42,244 nt of DNA from Alphaproteobacteria bacterium. GTDB lineage: Bacteria > Pseudomonadota > Alphaproteobacteria > SP197. Positions 35,007 through 42,244 of this stretch are shown one piece after another. The position numbers were made by a program, and so were the translations under genes. The stretch spans positions 1 through 42,244 of the forward strand of contig SHVY01000026.1 in the NCBI GenBank assembly GCA_009694045.1, given 5' to 3'. Position 1 is the stretch's first letter, and each line of letters opens with the position of its first letter. The notes below the pieces were generated by a model. It was not told the DNA's origin and did not search any database. It saw only the letters and a list, made by a program, of their open reading frames with translations.

Positions 35007-35918
35007 ATGACGACCCTAACCGACTGGCGAGCCCCGCTCTTGGTCCTGGCCTCGTCGGCCCTGTGGGGTCTCTTCTGGTGGCCGCACCGGGCGCTCGCGG
35101 AGTTCGGACTTGGCGGCACCTGGGCAGCTTTCGTTGAATACGCCTGCGCCGCCGCGATGCTGCTCGCCTACGTCGGGGTGCGCCGCCGAAACGGCGGTTT
35201 GGCTGGCCTGCGCCGACCCTGGCCGGGTTTGCTGATGGGGATCGCCTTCGTCCTCTACGCCAACGGCGTCCTGCTCACCACCGTCGCCAATGCCCTTCTG
35301 ATGTTCTATCTGGCGCCGGTCTGGGCGACCTTGCTCGAGACGGTCGTGCTGCGGCACCGCTTGCGTGCCGGCCGGATCGGCGCGATCGCCCTCGGCCTCG
35401 GCGGCCTGTGGGTGCTGACCTCCGAGGGTGGCGGGGTTCCCTGGCCGGCGAACCTGGGCGATGACCTCAGCCTGCTTTCCGGCATGGTGGGGGCCGTTGC
35501 CCTGCTGATGTTTCAGCGCGGCGGGTCAGGCGACACGTTCGGCCAGGTGTTCGGGTTCAACGTGTTCGGCACCCTCGTCACCCTCGCCTCGATCCCGCTG
35601 GTGACGGGTACGTTCGCGCCGCCGCCGTTCGCGGCGATCGATCCGATGGCGTGGCTGTTGCTGCCGGCCATGGCGGCGGTGTTCATGATCGCCACGACCT
35701 ACGGCACCATGTGGGGTGCTTCGCGCATGTCGGCGGGGCGGGCGGGGATCCTGATGATGACCGACATCGTCATCGGCGTCGCCAGCGCGGCCGTGCTGAC
35801 CGCCGAACCGTTCGGCTGGCGCCAGGCCGTGGCCACCGGCCTGATCCTTTGCGCCGGTCTCGTCGAGGTCCTGGCACCGGGCGGCATGGCGCGGCGGCCG
35901 GATCGCGGACAACCATGA
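35007..35918 (+). CDS. EamA/DMT-superfamily transporter (tandem copy A)
   Basis: A 303-residue polytopic membrane protein with about ten helices in two EamA repeats. Notable segments are SSALWGLFWWPHRAL, LLMFYLAPVWATLLE and ALGLGGLWVLTSEGGGVPWP. It is clearly paralogous to the next gene, which shares FYL-PVW-TLLE, ALGLGGLW, and GEPFGW-like EPFGW near the end. The substrate is unknown. The ATG at 35007 gives the normal length. The stop overlaps the next ATG (ATGA). It is divergent from the amidase operon and is therefore a candidate transporter for the amidase substrate. Confidence 0.87.
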   Translation: MTTLTDWRAPLLVLASSALWGLFWWPHRALAEFGLGGTWAAFVEYACAAAMLLAYVGVRRRNGGLAGLRRPWPGLLMGIAFVLYANGVLLTTVANALLMFYLAPVWATLLETVVLRHRLRAGRIGAIALGLGGLWVLTSEGGGVPWPANLGDDLSLLSGMVGAVALLMFQRGGSGDTFGQVFGFNVFGTLVTLASIPLVTGTFAPPPFAAIDPMAWLLLPAMAAVFMIATTYGTMWGASRMSAGRAGILMMTDIVIGVASAAVLTAEPFGWRQAVATGLILCAGLVEVLAPGGMARRPDRGQP

Positions 35919-36832
35919 CGACGATCGGCGACCGCCTGCGCGCGGCCCAGTCCGACCGGGCGGCGGCCGTGACCGTGATCGTTTCGGCAGCCGCCTGGGG
36001 CATCTACTGGCTACCCGTCAGGGTCTTGGCGGACGCCGGGCTGACCGGGGCCTGGTCCGCGGTCGTGCAGTTCGGCGGCGCCTTCCTCCTGCTGGTGCCG
36101 TTCGCGGCCTTGCGGGTGGCGCGGGGCCAGCGGACGGGCCTGCGCCGAGTCCTGCCGGGGCTGTTCATGGGCGGCGGAATCGTCCTTTACGCGTCCAGCT
36201 TCCTGTTCACCGACGTGGTCCGCGCCCTGCTGCTGTTCTACCTGAACCCGGTGTGGGGCACCCTGCTGGAGGTGATCGTCCTGCGCCGCCGGATCGCGCG
36301 CCAGCGCTACCTCACCATCGCCCTGGGACTGGGCGGCCTGTGGCTGGCGGTCGCCGAGGGATCGGGCCTGCCCCTGCCGCGTAACCTCGGCGATTGGCTC
36401 GGCCTCGCGGCCGGTGCCTCGACCGCCCTCGGCGTCATGTTCATCCGCCGCGGCGGGGGCGCCGGGTTGTTCGAGACCCTGTTCTCGTTCCTCGGCTATG
36501 GCACCCTGGTCGGCCTCCTGCCCGTTTTCCTGTTCGCCGACTTGCGCGCCTTCCCCCCGCTGGACGGCCTGGGGCTCGAGGCGGCTCTCTGGCTGGCTTT
36601 CGTGATCCTCGTCTTTCAGCTCGCGGGCAATGCGACGTTGCTGTGGGGCGCGGCGCAGATCGACCCCGGGCGGTTCGGCATCCTGGTGATGGTCGACCTG
36701 GTGGTCGGGGTCGTCAGCGCCGCGGCCCTTGCCGGCGAGCCGTTTGGCTGGCATCAGGCCCTTGGATCGGGCCTGATCGTCGGCGCCGGGCTGCTCGAAG
36801 TCCTGGTCGTCCGGCCGCAGCGGCTGGCATGA
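35915..36832 (+). CDS. EamA/DMT-superfamily transporter (tandem copy B)
   Basis: A 305-residue ten-helix membrane protein, a tandem paralogue of copy A with colinear motifs (LLLFYLNPVWGTLLEVIVLRR, ALGLGGLWLAVAEGSGLPLP, AGEPFGWHQALGSG). Paralogues this close may work as a heteromeric pair or may have separate substrates; sequence alone cannot decide. ATG 35915 overlaps the preceding stop. The gene end overlaps an ATG of the following SDR frame. Confidence 0.87.
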   Translation: MTTIGDRLRAAQSDRAAAVTVIVSAAAWGIYWLPVRVLADAGLTGAWSAVVQFGGAFLLLVPFAALRVARGQRTGLRRVLPGLFMGGGIVLYASSFLFTDVVRALLLFYLNPVWGTLLEVIVLRRRIARQRYLTIALGLGGLWLAVAEGSGLPLPRNLGDWLGLAAGASTALGVMFIRRGGGAGLFETLFSFLGYGTLVGLLPVFLFADLRAFPPLDGLGLEAALWLAFVILVFQLAGNATLLWGAAQIDPGRFGILVMVDLVVGVVSAAALAGEPFGWHQALGSGLIVGAGLLEVLVVRPQRLA

Positions 36833-36852
36833 TGCCGGCGGAGGTCAAGGCC

Positions 36853-37605
36853 ATGGCGAGGTTCGAGGGTAAGGTCGCGATCGTCACGGGCGGCGCGTCA
36901 GGGATCGGCCGGGCGACCTGCCTGCGCCTGGCCGACGAAGGCGCCACGGTCATCGCCGCCGACGTCGACATCGCCGGCGGCACCGAAACCGCCCGCCTGC
37001 TCGGCCCGCGCGGGACCTTCGTCACCCATGATGTCGCCAGCCGGGCGGGATGGCACGCTTTGGTCGGCGATACCGTCCGGCTTCATGGTCGCCTCAACGT
37101 CCTGGTGAATGCGGCGGGGATCGCGGTTGGCGGCACGATCGAGGACACCACCCTCGAGGACTTCCGCCGGGTCATGGCCGTGAACCTGGACGGCACCTTC
37201 TTCGGCTGCCAGGCGGCCATCCCGGCGATGCGCGCCGGAGGCGGCGGGGCGATCGTGAATCTCTCGTCCCAGTCCGGCATGCGGGGCGACCCGGAACTGC
37301 TCGCCTACGACGCCAGCAAGGGCGGGGTGCGCGCGCTGACGAAGGAGTTCGCCCTGCATTGCGCCCGGCGTGGCGACAATATCCGCTGCAATTCGGTGCA
37401 CCCCGGCACCATCGACACCCCGATGTTGCGGAATTTCGTCGCCACGGCGCCCGACTGGATTCGCGAACGCTGGCTGGCGCCGATCCCGATGGGGCGTATG
37501 GGTCGGCCGGAGGAGGTCGCGGCGATGGTCGCGTTTCTCGCCTCGGACGAGGCTAGCTTCGTGACCGGCGCCGAGTACGTGATCGACGGCGGGAGCATGG
37601 CGTGA
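36853..37605 (+). CDS. short-chain dehydrogenase/reductase (tandem copy A)
   Basis: A 250-residue classical SDR. It has TGGASGIG near residues 13-20, the acidic AADVD after the second strand (NAD preference), NAAG, and the YDASK catalytic Tyr-Lys. The C-terminus GAEYVIDGGSMA is of the 3-hydroxyacyl/cyclohexanol dehydrogenase type. ATG 36853 has GGAGGT eight bases upstream; coupled ATGs at 36829 and 36832 are alternatives that would add seven or eight residues. It is paralogous to the next gene. Confidence 0.87.
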   Translation: MARFEGKVAIVTGGASGIGRATCLRLADEGATVIAADVDIAGGTETARLLGPRGTFVTHDVASRAGWHALVGDTVRLHGRLNVLVNAAGIAVGGTIEDTTLEDFRRVMAVNLDGTFFGCQAAIPAMRAGGGGAIVNLSSQSGMRGDPELLAYDASKGGVRALTKEFALHCARRGDNIRCNSVHPGTIDTPMLRNFVATAPDWIRERWLAPIPMGRMGRPEEVAAMVAFLASDEASFVTGAEYVIDGGSMA

Positions 37606-38348
37606 TGGGTCGGTTGAACGGCAAGACCGTGCTGGTGACGGGGGGCGCCTCGGGGATCGGCCGCGCGACGGTGGAGCTGCTCGCGCGGGAAGCCGCACGT
37701 GTCATCGCCGCCGACATCGACGCTGCCCGGGGGCGCGCGGTCGCCGCCGCGACGGGTGCCCGGTTCCAGCACCTGGACGTGACGTCGGAGGCAAGCTGGG
37801 AGGCGGCGTTCGCCGGGGCCGGCCGGATCGATGCGCTGGTCAACGCCGCCGGAATCGCCGGGGAAGACGACGGGCCCGAGACCTGCACCGAGATTGCCTG
37901 GCGCCGGATGCTGGCGGTCAACCTCGAAGGTGTGTTCCTTGGTTGCAAGCACGGGGTCCGGGCCATGAAGGGAAGCGGCGGCGCGATCGTCAACCTGGCC
38001 TCGGTCCTCGCCCACGTCGGGTCCGGGTCCGAGGTCTCGTACGGCGCGAGCAAGGGCGGGGTGCGCATGATCAGCCGCTCCACCGCGCTGTACTGCGCCC
38101 ACCGGGGTTACGCGATCCGCTGCAACAGCGTCTGCCCAGGGTACACATCGACACCCATGGTCGAGGATTGGCTCGCCCGGATGCAGGACGGCGAGGAGGT
38201 GCGGCGCGGCCTCATCGCCATGCACCCGCTGGGCCGCTTGGGGAAGGCGCAGGACATCGCCGCCGCGATCCTTTTCCTGGTCTCCGACGATGCTTTGTAC
38301 GTGACCGGCACCGAGGTCGTGGTGGACGGCGGCTTCCTGGCCGCCTGA
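37605..38348 (+). CDS. short-chain dehydrogenase/reductase (tandem copy B)
   Basis: A 247-residue classical SDR, paralogous to copy A. It has VTGGASGIGRATVELL, AADID (NAD-type acidic residue), NAAG, YGASK, the NSVCPGYTSTPM loop, and the C-terminus GTEVVVDGGFLAA. ATG 37605 shares one base with the preceding TGA (TGATG); GTG 37602 is an alternative. Two adjacent NAD-type SDRs suggest consecutive or stereo-specific alcohol oxidations in one pathway (inference). Confidence 0.87.
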   Translation: MGRLNGKTVLVTGGASGIGRATVELLAREAARVIAADIDAARGRAVAAATGARFQHLDVTSEASWEAAFAGAGRIDALVNAAGIAGEDDGPETCTEIAWRRMLAVNLEGVFLGCKHGVRAMKGSGGAIVNLASVLAHVGSGSEVSYGASKGGVRMISRSTALYCAHRGYAIRCNSVCPGYTSTPMVEDWLARMQDGEEVRRGLIAMHPLGRLGKAQDIAAAILFLVSDDALYVTGTEVVVDGGFLAA

Positions 38349-38353
38349 GGCCG

Positions 38354-39265
38354 ATGACCACGGCGCGGGACCTGTGGCTCGCCAACGGCGCCCTCGTCGT
38401 CATGACCACGTCGTGGGCGGCGATGTATCCCGTGCTCGACGCTCTGCTCGGGACCTGGGACCCGCTCTCGGCGACCGTTGCCCGCATGGCCCTGGGTGGC
38501 GGGGTGTTGTTCGTCGCGCTTCTGGTTCGGGAGGGCCCCGCGGCGCTGCGCGGCCTGCCGATAATCCGCGTGGGCACGATGGCGTTCCTTGGGGTCGCGG
38601 TGTCGTCCAGCTTCTCTTCGGTTGGCGTGCAGCTTTCCGGCGGCATCGCGACGGCGATCACCGCCACCATGTCGCCGATCCTCGCCGCGGTGATGGCGCG
38701 CTACCTCTCGGGCGTAGCCATGGACCGCGCGGTTGCCGTCGGCGCGGGGCTGGCCGTGACGGGTGGGTTCGTCGTGGTGCTGGCAGGCGGGGCCGACGTC
38801 GGTATCCCCGGCTTGGGCGAGCTGTTGGTGCTGATCTCCAATGGGCTCTGGGTTTGGTATTCGATCGCAGCCCAGCGTTGGTGCAAAGGCTGGTCGCAAC
38901 TGCGGATCGCCGCCACCACCGTCTTTCCGGGCGGGCTGTTCCTGCTGCTCCTGATGCCGCTGGCCGATGCAACGGGGATCCTGCCCACGGCGGTCGACTG
39001 GTCGGCGGGGCCGCTCGCGCTCGCGCTCCTGACGGCCGTCATGGTCGCGGTCGCCAACCCGCTGTGGCACTTCGGCGTGAAGCACATCGGCGTCACCGTC
39101 GCCTCGATGTACGGCAACCTGGTACCGATCATCGCGGTCCTGGTCGCCATGGCGTTCGGCAGCTACCCGAACGTCATGCACCTCGTGGGCGGCGTGCTGG
39201 TCATGGCGGGCGTGGTCTACGCACAGACCCGATCGCGGCCGAGGGTTCGCGCTACGCCACCCTGA
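38354..39265 (+). CDS. EamA/DMT-superfamily transporter
   Basis: A 303-residue ten-helix membrane protein with two EamA repeats ([30 protein letters not shown] in the first, [28 protein letters not shown] in the second). It is more divergent from the tandem pair and from the copies at 7-9 kb. It follows the second SDR by five bases and ends overlapping the convergent FAH gene by 14 bases. It is the fifth EamA gene of the window. The substrate is unknown. Confidence 0.87.
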   Translation: MTTARDLWLANGALVVMTTSWAAMYPVLDALLGTWDPLSATVARMALGGGVLFVALLVREGPAALRGLPIIRVGTMAFLGVAVSSSFSSVGVQLSGGIATAITATMSPILAAVMARYLSGVAMDRAVAVGAGLAVTGGFVVVLAGGADVGIPGLGELLVLISNGLWVWYSIAAQRWCKGWSQLRIAATTVFPGGLFLLLLMPLADATGILPTAVDWSAGPLALALLTAVMVAVANPLWHFGVKHIGVTVASMYGNLVPIIAVLVAMAFGSYPNVMHLVGGVLVMAGVVYAQTRSRPRVRATPP

Positions 39266-39938
39266 CCGTCAGGGTCCCCACCCCGTCGACGCCGCCGTGC
39301 AAGCTGTCGCCGGGACGCACGGGGCCGACGCCCGCGGGCGTTCCTGTGAAGATCAGGTCGCCGGGCCGCAACGCGAACAGTCCGGACAGATGGGCGATGG
39401 TCTCGGGGATCGACCAGATGAGCTGATCGATGTCCCCCCGCTGCCGGATCTCGCCGTTGACCTCGAGCCAGATCCGCCCCCGCGCCGGGTGCCCGATCGT
39501 GGCGGCGGGCGCGATGGCGGAACAAGGCGCCGCATGCTCGAAGGCCTTCGCCACCTCCCACGGCCGGCCGGCCTTCTTCGCCTCGTTCTGCAGATCCCGC
39601 CGGGTCATGTCCAGCCCGACGGCATAGCCATAGACGTGGTCAAGCGCGCGGGCCGCGGGGATATCGGTGCCGCCCTTGCCCAGCGCCACCACCAGCTCGA
39701 ACTCGTGGTGCACGTCCCGGGTGTGTCCCGGATAGGGGAAGACCCCGCCGTCCGGCACCAGGGTGTCCGGGTTCTTCTGGAAGAAGAACGGCGGCTCGCG
39801 GTTCGGGTCACCCCCCATCTCCCGGGCGTGGTCGGCGTAGTTGCGCCCGACGCAATAGACGCGGTGAACCGGAAACCGATCCTGGGTCCCCGAAACCGCC
39901 AAACTCGGCACCTCGGCCGGCGCGATGACGTAGGCCAT
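39252..39938 (-). CDS. fumarylacetoacetate hydrolase family protein, fumarylpyruvate-hydrolase-like
   Basis: A 228-residue FAH-fold metal-dependent hydrolase. The metal ligands HHEFELV (two Glu) and the Asp of [10 protein letters not shown], plus [16 protein letters not shown], define the family. The start [21 protein letters not shown] matches fumarylpyruvate/acylpyruvate hydrolases of the gentisate and related pathways. The natural substrate is probably a 2,4-diketo acid, but this is not certain. It lies two bases after the flavoprotein gene on the same strand, forming a two-gene operon. Confidence 0.87.
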   Translation of the reverse strand: MAYVIAPAEVPSLAVSGTQDRFPVHRVYCVGRNYADHAREMGGDPNREPPFFFQKNPDTLVPDGGVFPYPGHTRDVHHEFELVVALGKGGTDIPAARALDHVYGYAVGLDMTRRDLQNEAKKAGRPWEVAKAFEHAAPCSAIAPAATIGHPARGRIWLEVNGEIRQRGDIDQLIWSIPETIAHLSGLFALRPGDLIFTGTPAGVGPVRPGDSLHGGVDGVGTLTVRVA

Positions 39939-39940
39939 GG

Positions 39941-42004
39941 TCAGGCCAGGGCCGCGAGTTCGACGTTCTCCCGGCGGAACGGGGCCCGCTCGGGCATGGG
40001 AGCGCCGAGGTCGCGGGCGAACTTGTACCCCTGCTGCACCGCCGCGGCGATCAGGCCGGGCGCATAGCAGTCGCCGATGCGGGCGACCCTTCGGATCCCC
40101 GCCTTCGCCAAGGCATTCTCGTCCGCCATCAGCTCGTGATAGAGCCCGTCGATCGGCGCCATGGACGTGACCATGACCACCGAACGGCAGGCGCGCGAGC
40201 GCTTGCGCCCGGTGTAGACGCAGGCGAGCTCCACCCCGTCGCGGTCCACGGCGGCGACGGAATGAGAGACCACAATCTCCACCCCGCGTTCCAAAAGCCG
40301 GCGCTGGATGCGGCCTTGCTCCAGAGTGAAGGTGCTCCAGGGTGCCACCACGCCCTGGGGGGTCACGTAGATCACCTGTCGCCCCGCCAGGGCCAAGGCC
40401 TCCGCCACCACCGACGCCAGGTAGAAGTGCTCGTCGTCGAACAGCACGACGGGACCTTCGGGCAGGGTGCCCGCCATCACGTCGTCCGCCGTGAACACGT
40501 TGGCCCCCTCGCTGCCCGGTATCGGGAAGCTGTGCACCCGCCCGACCCCATCCTTGCGCCAGTGGGCGCCGGTCGCGACCGCCACCAGCGAACAGCCGGT
40601 CTCGCGCACCTCGGCCGCGGTCATGCGGCTGCCGCGATAGACCTCGACGTTGGGCATCTTGGCGATCTGGCCGATCCGATAGTCCTTGACCCGCGCCCAG
40701 GTGGCGAGTCCCGGCAACCGGGCCTCGCGCGTGGCCCGGCCGCCGAGTTCGGACGTCGCCTCGGCCAGGGTGACCTTATAGCCCCGCTGTCCGAGCGCCC
40801 GCGCCGCCTCCAGACCCGCCGGCCCGGCTCCCACCACCAGCACCGTGTCGTCGCCCTCCTTGGCGGGGATGCGCTCGGGGTGCCAGCCGCGCCGCCACTC
40901 CTCGCCCTGGGTCGGGTTCTGGGTGCAGCGCATGGGCGCGCCGGTGAATTCGCCGGAGACGCACACGTTGCAGCCGATGCACTCCCTGATGTCCTCGATC
41001 CGTCCTTCCTCGATCTTCTTCGGCAGGAACGGATCGGCGATCGAGGCCCGCGCCGCGCCGATCATGTCGAGCACGCCGCCGCGGATCAGGCTGACCATCC
41101 GGTCCGGCGAGGTGTAGCGCCCCACCGCCACCACCGGCTTGGTCGTCAGCTTCTTGACGAAGCCGATGTAGGGCTCCTGGAAGCCCTCCTCGGCGAACCG
41201 GGCGGTGATCGAGTCGTTCTCCCACTCGGCGCAGTTCACGTCCCACAGATCCGGGATTTCGGCCAGCATGGCGACCACGTCGTGGCCCTCGGCGCCGACC
41301 GTGACCCCGCCTTCGCCCAGCAGCTCCTCGACGGCGAAGCGCACCACCACGCCGCAGGTGTCGCCGACCGCCTCCTTGGTTTCCTCCAGCACCTCGCGGA
41401 ACAGGCGCGCGCGGTTCTCCAGGCTGCCGCCATATTCGTCGGTCCGCTGGTTGTGCCGGCGGGCGAGGAAGTGCATGGGGAGCGACAGGTCGTGCCCGGC
41501 GTAGACGACGATGATGTCGAACCCCGCCTTGCGCGCGTTCAGCGCCGCCGTCCGATGCCAGCGGCGGTAGTTTCGGATGTCGGTCTTGTCCATGGCCCGG
41601 GCCTGGATGGGTGCGACCCCGTAGCCGGCGCGGCCCGAAGGCGCCATCGGCGGCTCGCGGCTTTCGAAGCAGGCGGCGTGGTAGCCCATGTGCACGAACT
41701 CGACCCCGGCCAGGCTCTCGTGCCGGTGCACCTGTTCGGTCATGCGGGCGAGATAGGCGATGTCCTGCTCGTCCCACAGGCGGACGCAGTGGGGCGTCGA
41801 GCTGGAGTAGTGGATGTCGCACTGCTCGGTGCAAACCACCGCCCAGCCACCCTCGGCCTTCACCCCGCGCATCACCGCGGTCTGGGTGGGGAACTGCCGG
41901 CCGCCGCCGTTGCAGTGGGGGACCTGATAGAAGCGGTTCCTGGCCGTGACCGGCCCGATTTTGATGGGCTCGAACAGGATGTCGTATCGCGGATCGCGGG
42001 CCAT
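39941..42004 (-). CDS. TMADH/dimethylamine/histamine dehydrogenase-family flavoprotein
   Basis: A 687-residue iron-sulfur flavoprotein. The FMN barrel comes first (1-350); Cys31 in [11 protein letters not shown] is the site of 6-S-cysteinyl FMN in trimethylamine dehydrogenase (TMADH). A 4Fe-4S cluster follows (CIGCNVC...MRC), then the ADP/FAD-like domain ([17 protein letters not shown]). Catalytic Tyr/His (VVYAGH) and AEWEND are kept. Of the TMADH substrate bowl, Trp264 is kept, but Tyr60 is Gln61. The Trp355 position falls in [11 protein letters not shown], one residue shorter and without Trp. So it is an amine dehydrogenase of this family, with a substrate other than trimethylamine likely. 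It is the first gene of an operon with the FAH hydrolase. Confidence 0.87.
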   Translation of the reverse strand: MARDPRYDILFEPIKIGPVTARNRFYQVPHCNGGGRQFPTQTAVMRGVKAEGGWAVVCTEQCDIHYSSSTPHCVRLWDEQDIAYLARMTEQVHRHESLAGVEFVHMGYHAACFESREPPMAPSGRAGYGVAPIQARAMDKTDIRNYRRWHRTAALNARKAGFDIIVVYAGHDLSLPMHFLARRHNQRTDEYGGSLENRARLFREVLEETKEAVGDTCGVVVRFAVEELLGEGGVTVGAEGHDVVAMLAEIPDLWDVNCAEWENDSITARFAEEGFQEPYIGFVKKLTTKPVVAVGRYTSPDRMVSLIRGGVLDMIGAARASIADPFLPKKIEEGRIEDIRECIGCNVCVSGEFTGAPMRCTQNPTQGEEWRRGWHPERIPAKEGDDTVLVVGAGPAGLEAARALGQRGYKVTLAEATSELGGRATREARLPGLATWARVKDYRIGQIAKMPNVEVYRGSRMTAAEVRETGCSLVAVATGAHWRKDGVGRVHSFPIPGSEGANVFTADDVMAGTLPEGPVVLFDDEHFYLASVVAEALALAGRQVIYVTPQGVVAPWSTFTLEQGRIQRRLLERGVEIVVSHSVAAVDRDGVELACVYTGRKRSRACRSVVMVTSMAPIDGLYHELMADENALAKAGIRRVARIGDCYAPGLIAAAVQQGYKFARDLGAPMPERAPFRRENVELAALA

Positions 42005-42077
42005 GCTACCCTCCTCTTGTGTGCCGGCGGGACCCTAGCCCCGCTGGGGTCGCCGGCCAAGGGCTAGAGAGGCTCGC

Positions 42078-42244
42078 TTGGACCAGGTGACGACTGATGG
42101 CGCCTTCCGCCGCGTGGTGCGGATCGTCGCGATTCTGAATTTCGGCTACTTCGGGATCGAATTCGCCGTCGCCCTGGCGATCGGCTCGGTCTCCCTGTTC
42201 GCCGACAGCGTCGACTTCCTCGAGGACGCCTCGGTCAACGTCCT
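42078..42244 (+). CDS. cation diffusion facilitator transporter (partial, 3' cut)
   Basis: The first 55 codons of a membrane protein. The segment VVRIVAILNFGYFGIEFAVA and then LAIGSVSLFADSVDFLEDAS is the first two transmembrane helices of a CDF (cation efflux) protein, including the metal-site Asp residues (ADSVD). Such proteins export zinc, iron or other divalent ions. The TTG at 42078 follows a GAGAGG site by six bases; the window ends inside the gene. It is divergent from the flavoprotein gene. Confidence 0.75.
   Translation, partial: MDQVTTDGAFRRVVRIVAILNFGYFGIEFAVALAIGSVSLFADSVDFLEDASVNV

Noticed and set aside
39941-42004. Naming the flavoprotein trimethylamine dehydrogenase
   Set aside because: Two of three aromatic-bowl residues differ, so only the family is named.

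Overview
The window is GC-rich bacterial chromosome, most likely from an alphaproteobacterium. This is inferred from the strongly alphaproteobacterial look of the Tgt protein, the overall codon use, and a short repeat whose two copies both keep three GANTC (CcrM-type) sites. No rRNA, tRNA, CRISPR array, phage or complete insertion sequence was seen. Genes are tightly packed, very often with 4-base stop/start overlaps (GTGA, ATGA, TTGA).

Region 1 (1-5.6 kb) is a histidine biosynthesis cluster: hisG (long form), hisB, hisH and hisF, all translationally coupled. A 712-base AT-rich, repeat-bearing island follows, then a single three-domain gene encoding HisA, HisI and HisE in one chain, coupled to a small secreted SH3-like protein. 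hisC, hisD and hisN are not in the window.

Region 2 (5.6-13.1 kb) holds a ureohydrolase (agmatinase/guanidinobutyrase family), a GNAT acetyltransferase and two EamA transporters. It also has a universal stress protein, Tgt, a c-type cytochrome, a deletion-fused pair of gene remnants (EEP nuclease and M24 peptidase), and a 2-oxoglutarate/Fe(II) oxygenase of the amino-acid hydroxylase/halogenase (HalD/BesD-like) kind.

Region 3 (13.1-30.4 kb) is dominated by acyl-CoA and methylated-nitrogen chemistry. A CaiD-like hydratase, an NDP-forming acyl-CoA synthetase and a two-subunit acyl-CoA dehydrogenase form one module, which a BrnT/BrnA toxin-antitoxin pair interrupts. Then come a DUF1989 protein, a DddP-like M24 protein, a dimethylglycine/sarcosine dehydrogenase-like flavoprotein, a C13 protease-like lipoprotein, a Phd/VapC pair, and a second hydratase plus NDP-forming synthetase module. 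Pseudogenes (hyuA/hyuB remnant, MFS transporter, frameshifted brnT) concentrate here, so this part shows local gene decay or indel errors.

Region 4 (30.4-42.2 kb) is a catabolic-looking set. A minus-strand operon (amidase, SDR, FAD oxidase, NAD epimerase) is divergent from a plus-strand operon (two tandem EamA transporters, two tandem SDRs, another EamA). That operon converges on a minus-strand pair: a trimethylamine-dehydrogenase-family flavoprotein and a fumarylpyruvate-hydrolase-like FAH protein. A CDF cation transporter starts at the right edge. Apart from antitoxins, no transcription-factor gene is present. The most distinctive observations are the HisA-HisI-HisE fusion, the island inserted at the hisF/hisA junction, the 120-base MITE-like repeat with conserved hairpins and GANTC sites, and the active-site changes in the DddP-like and TMADH-like enzymes.
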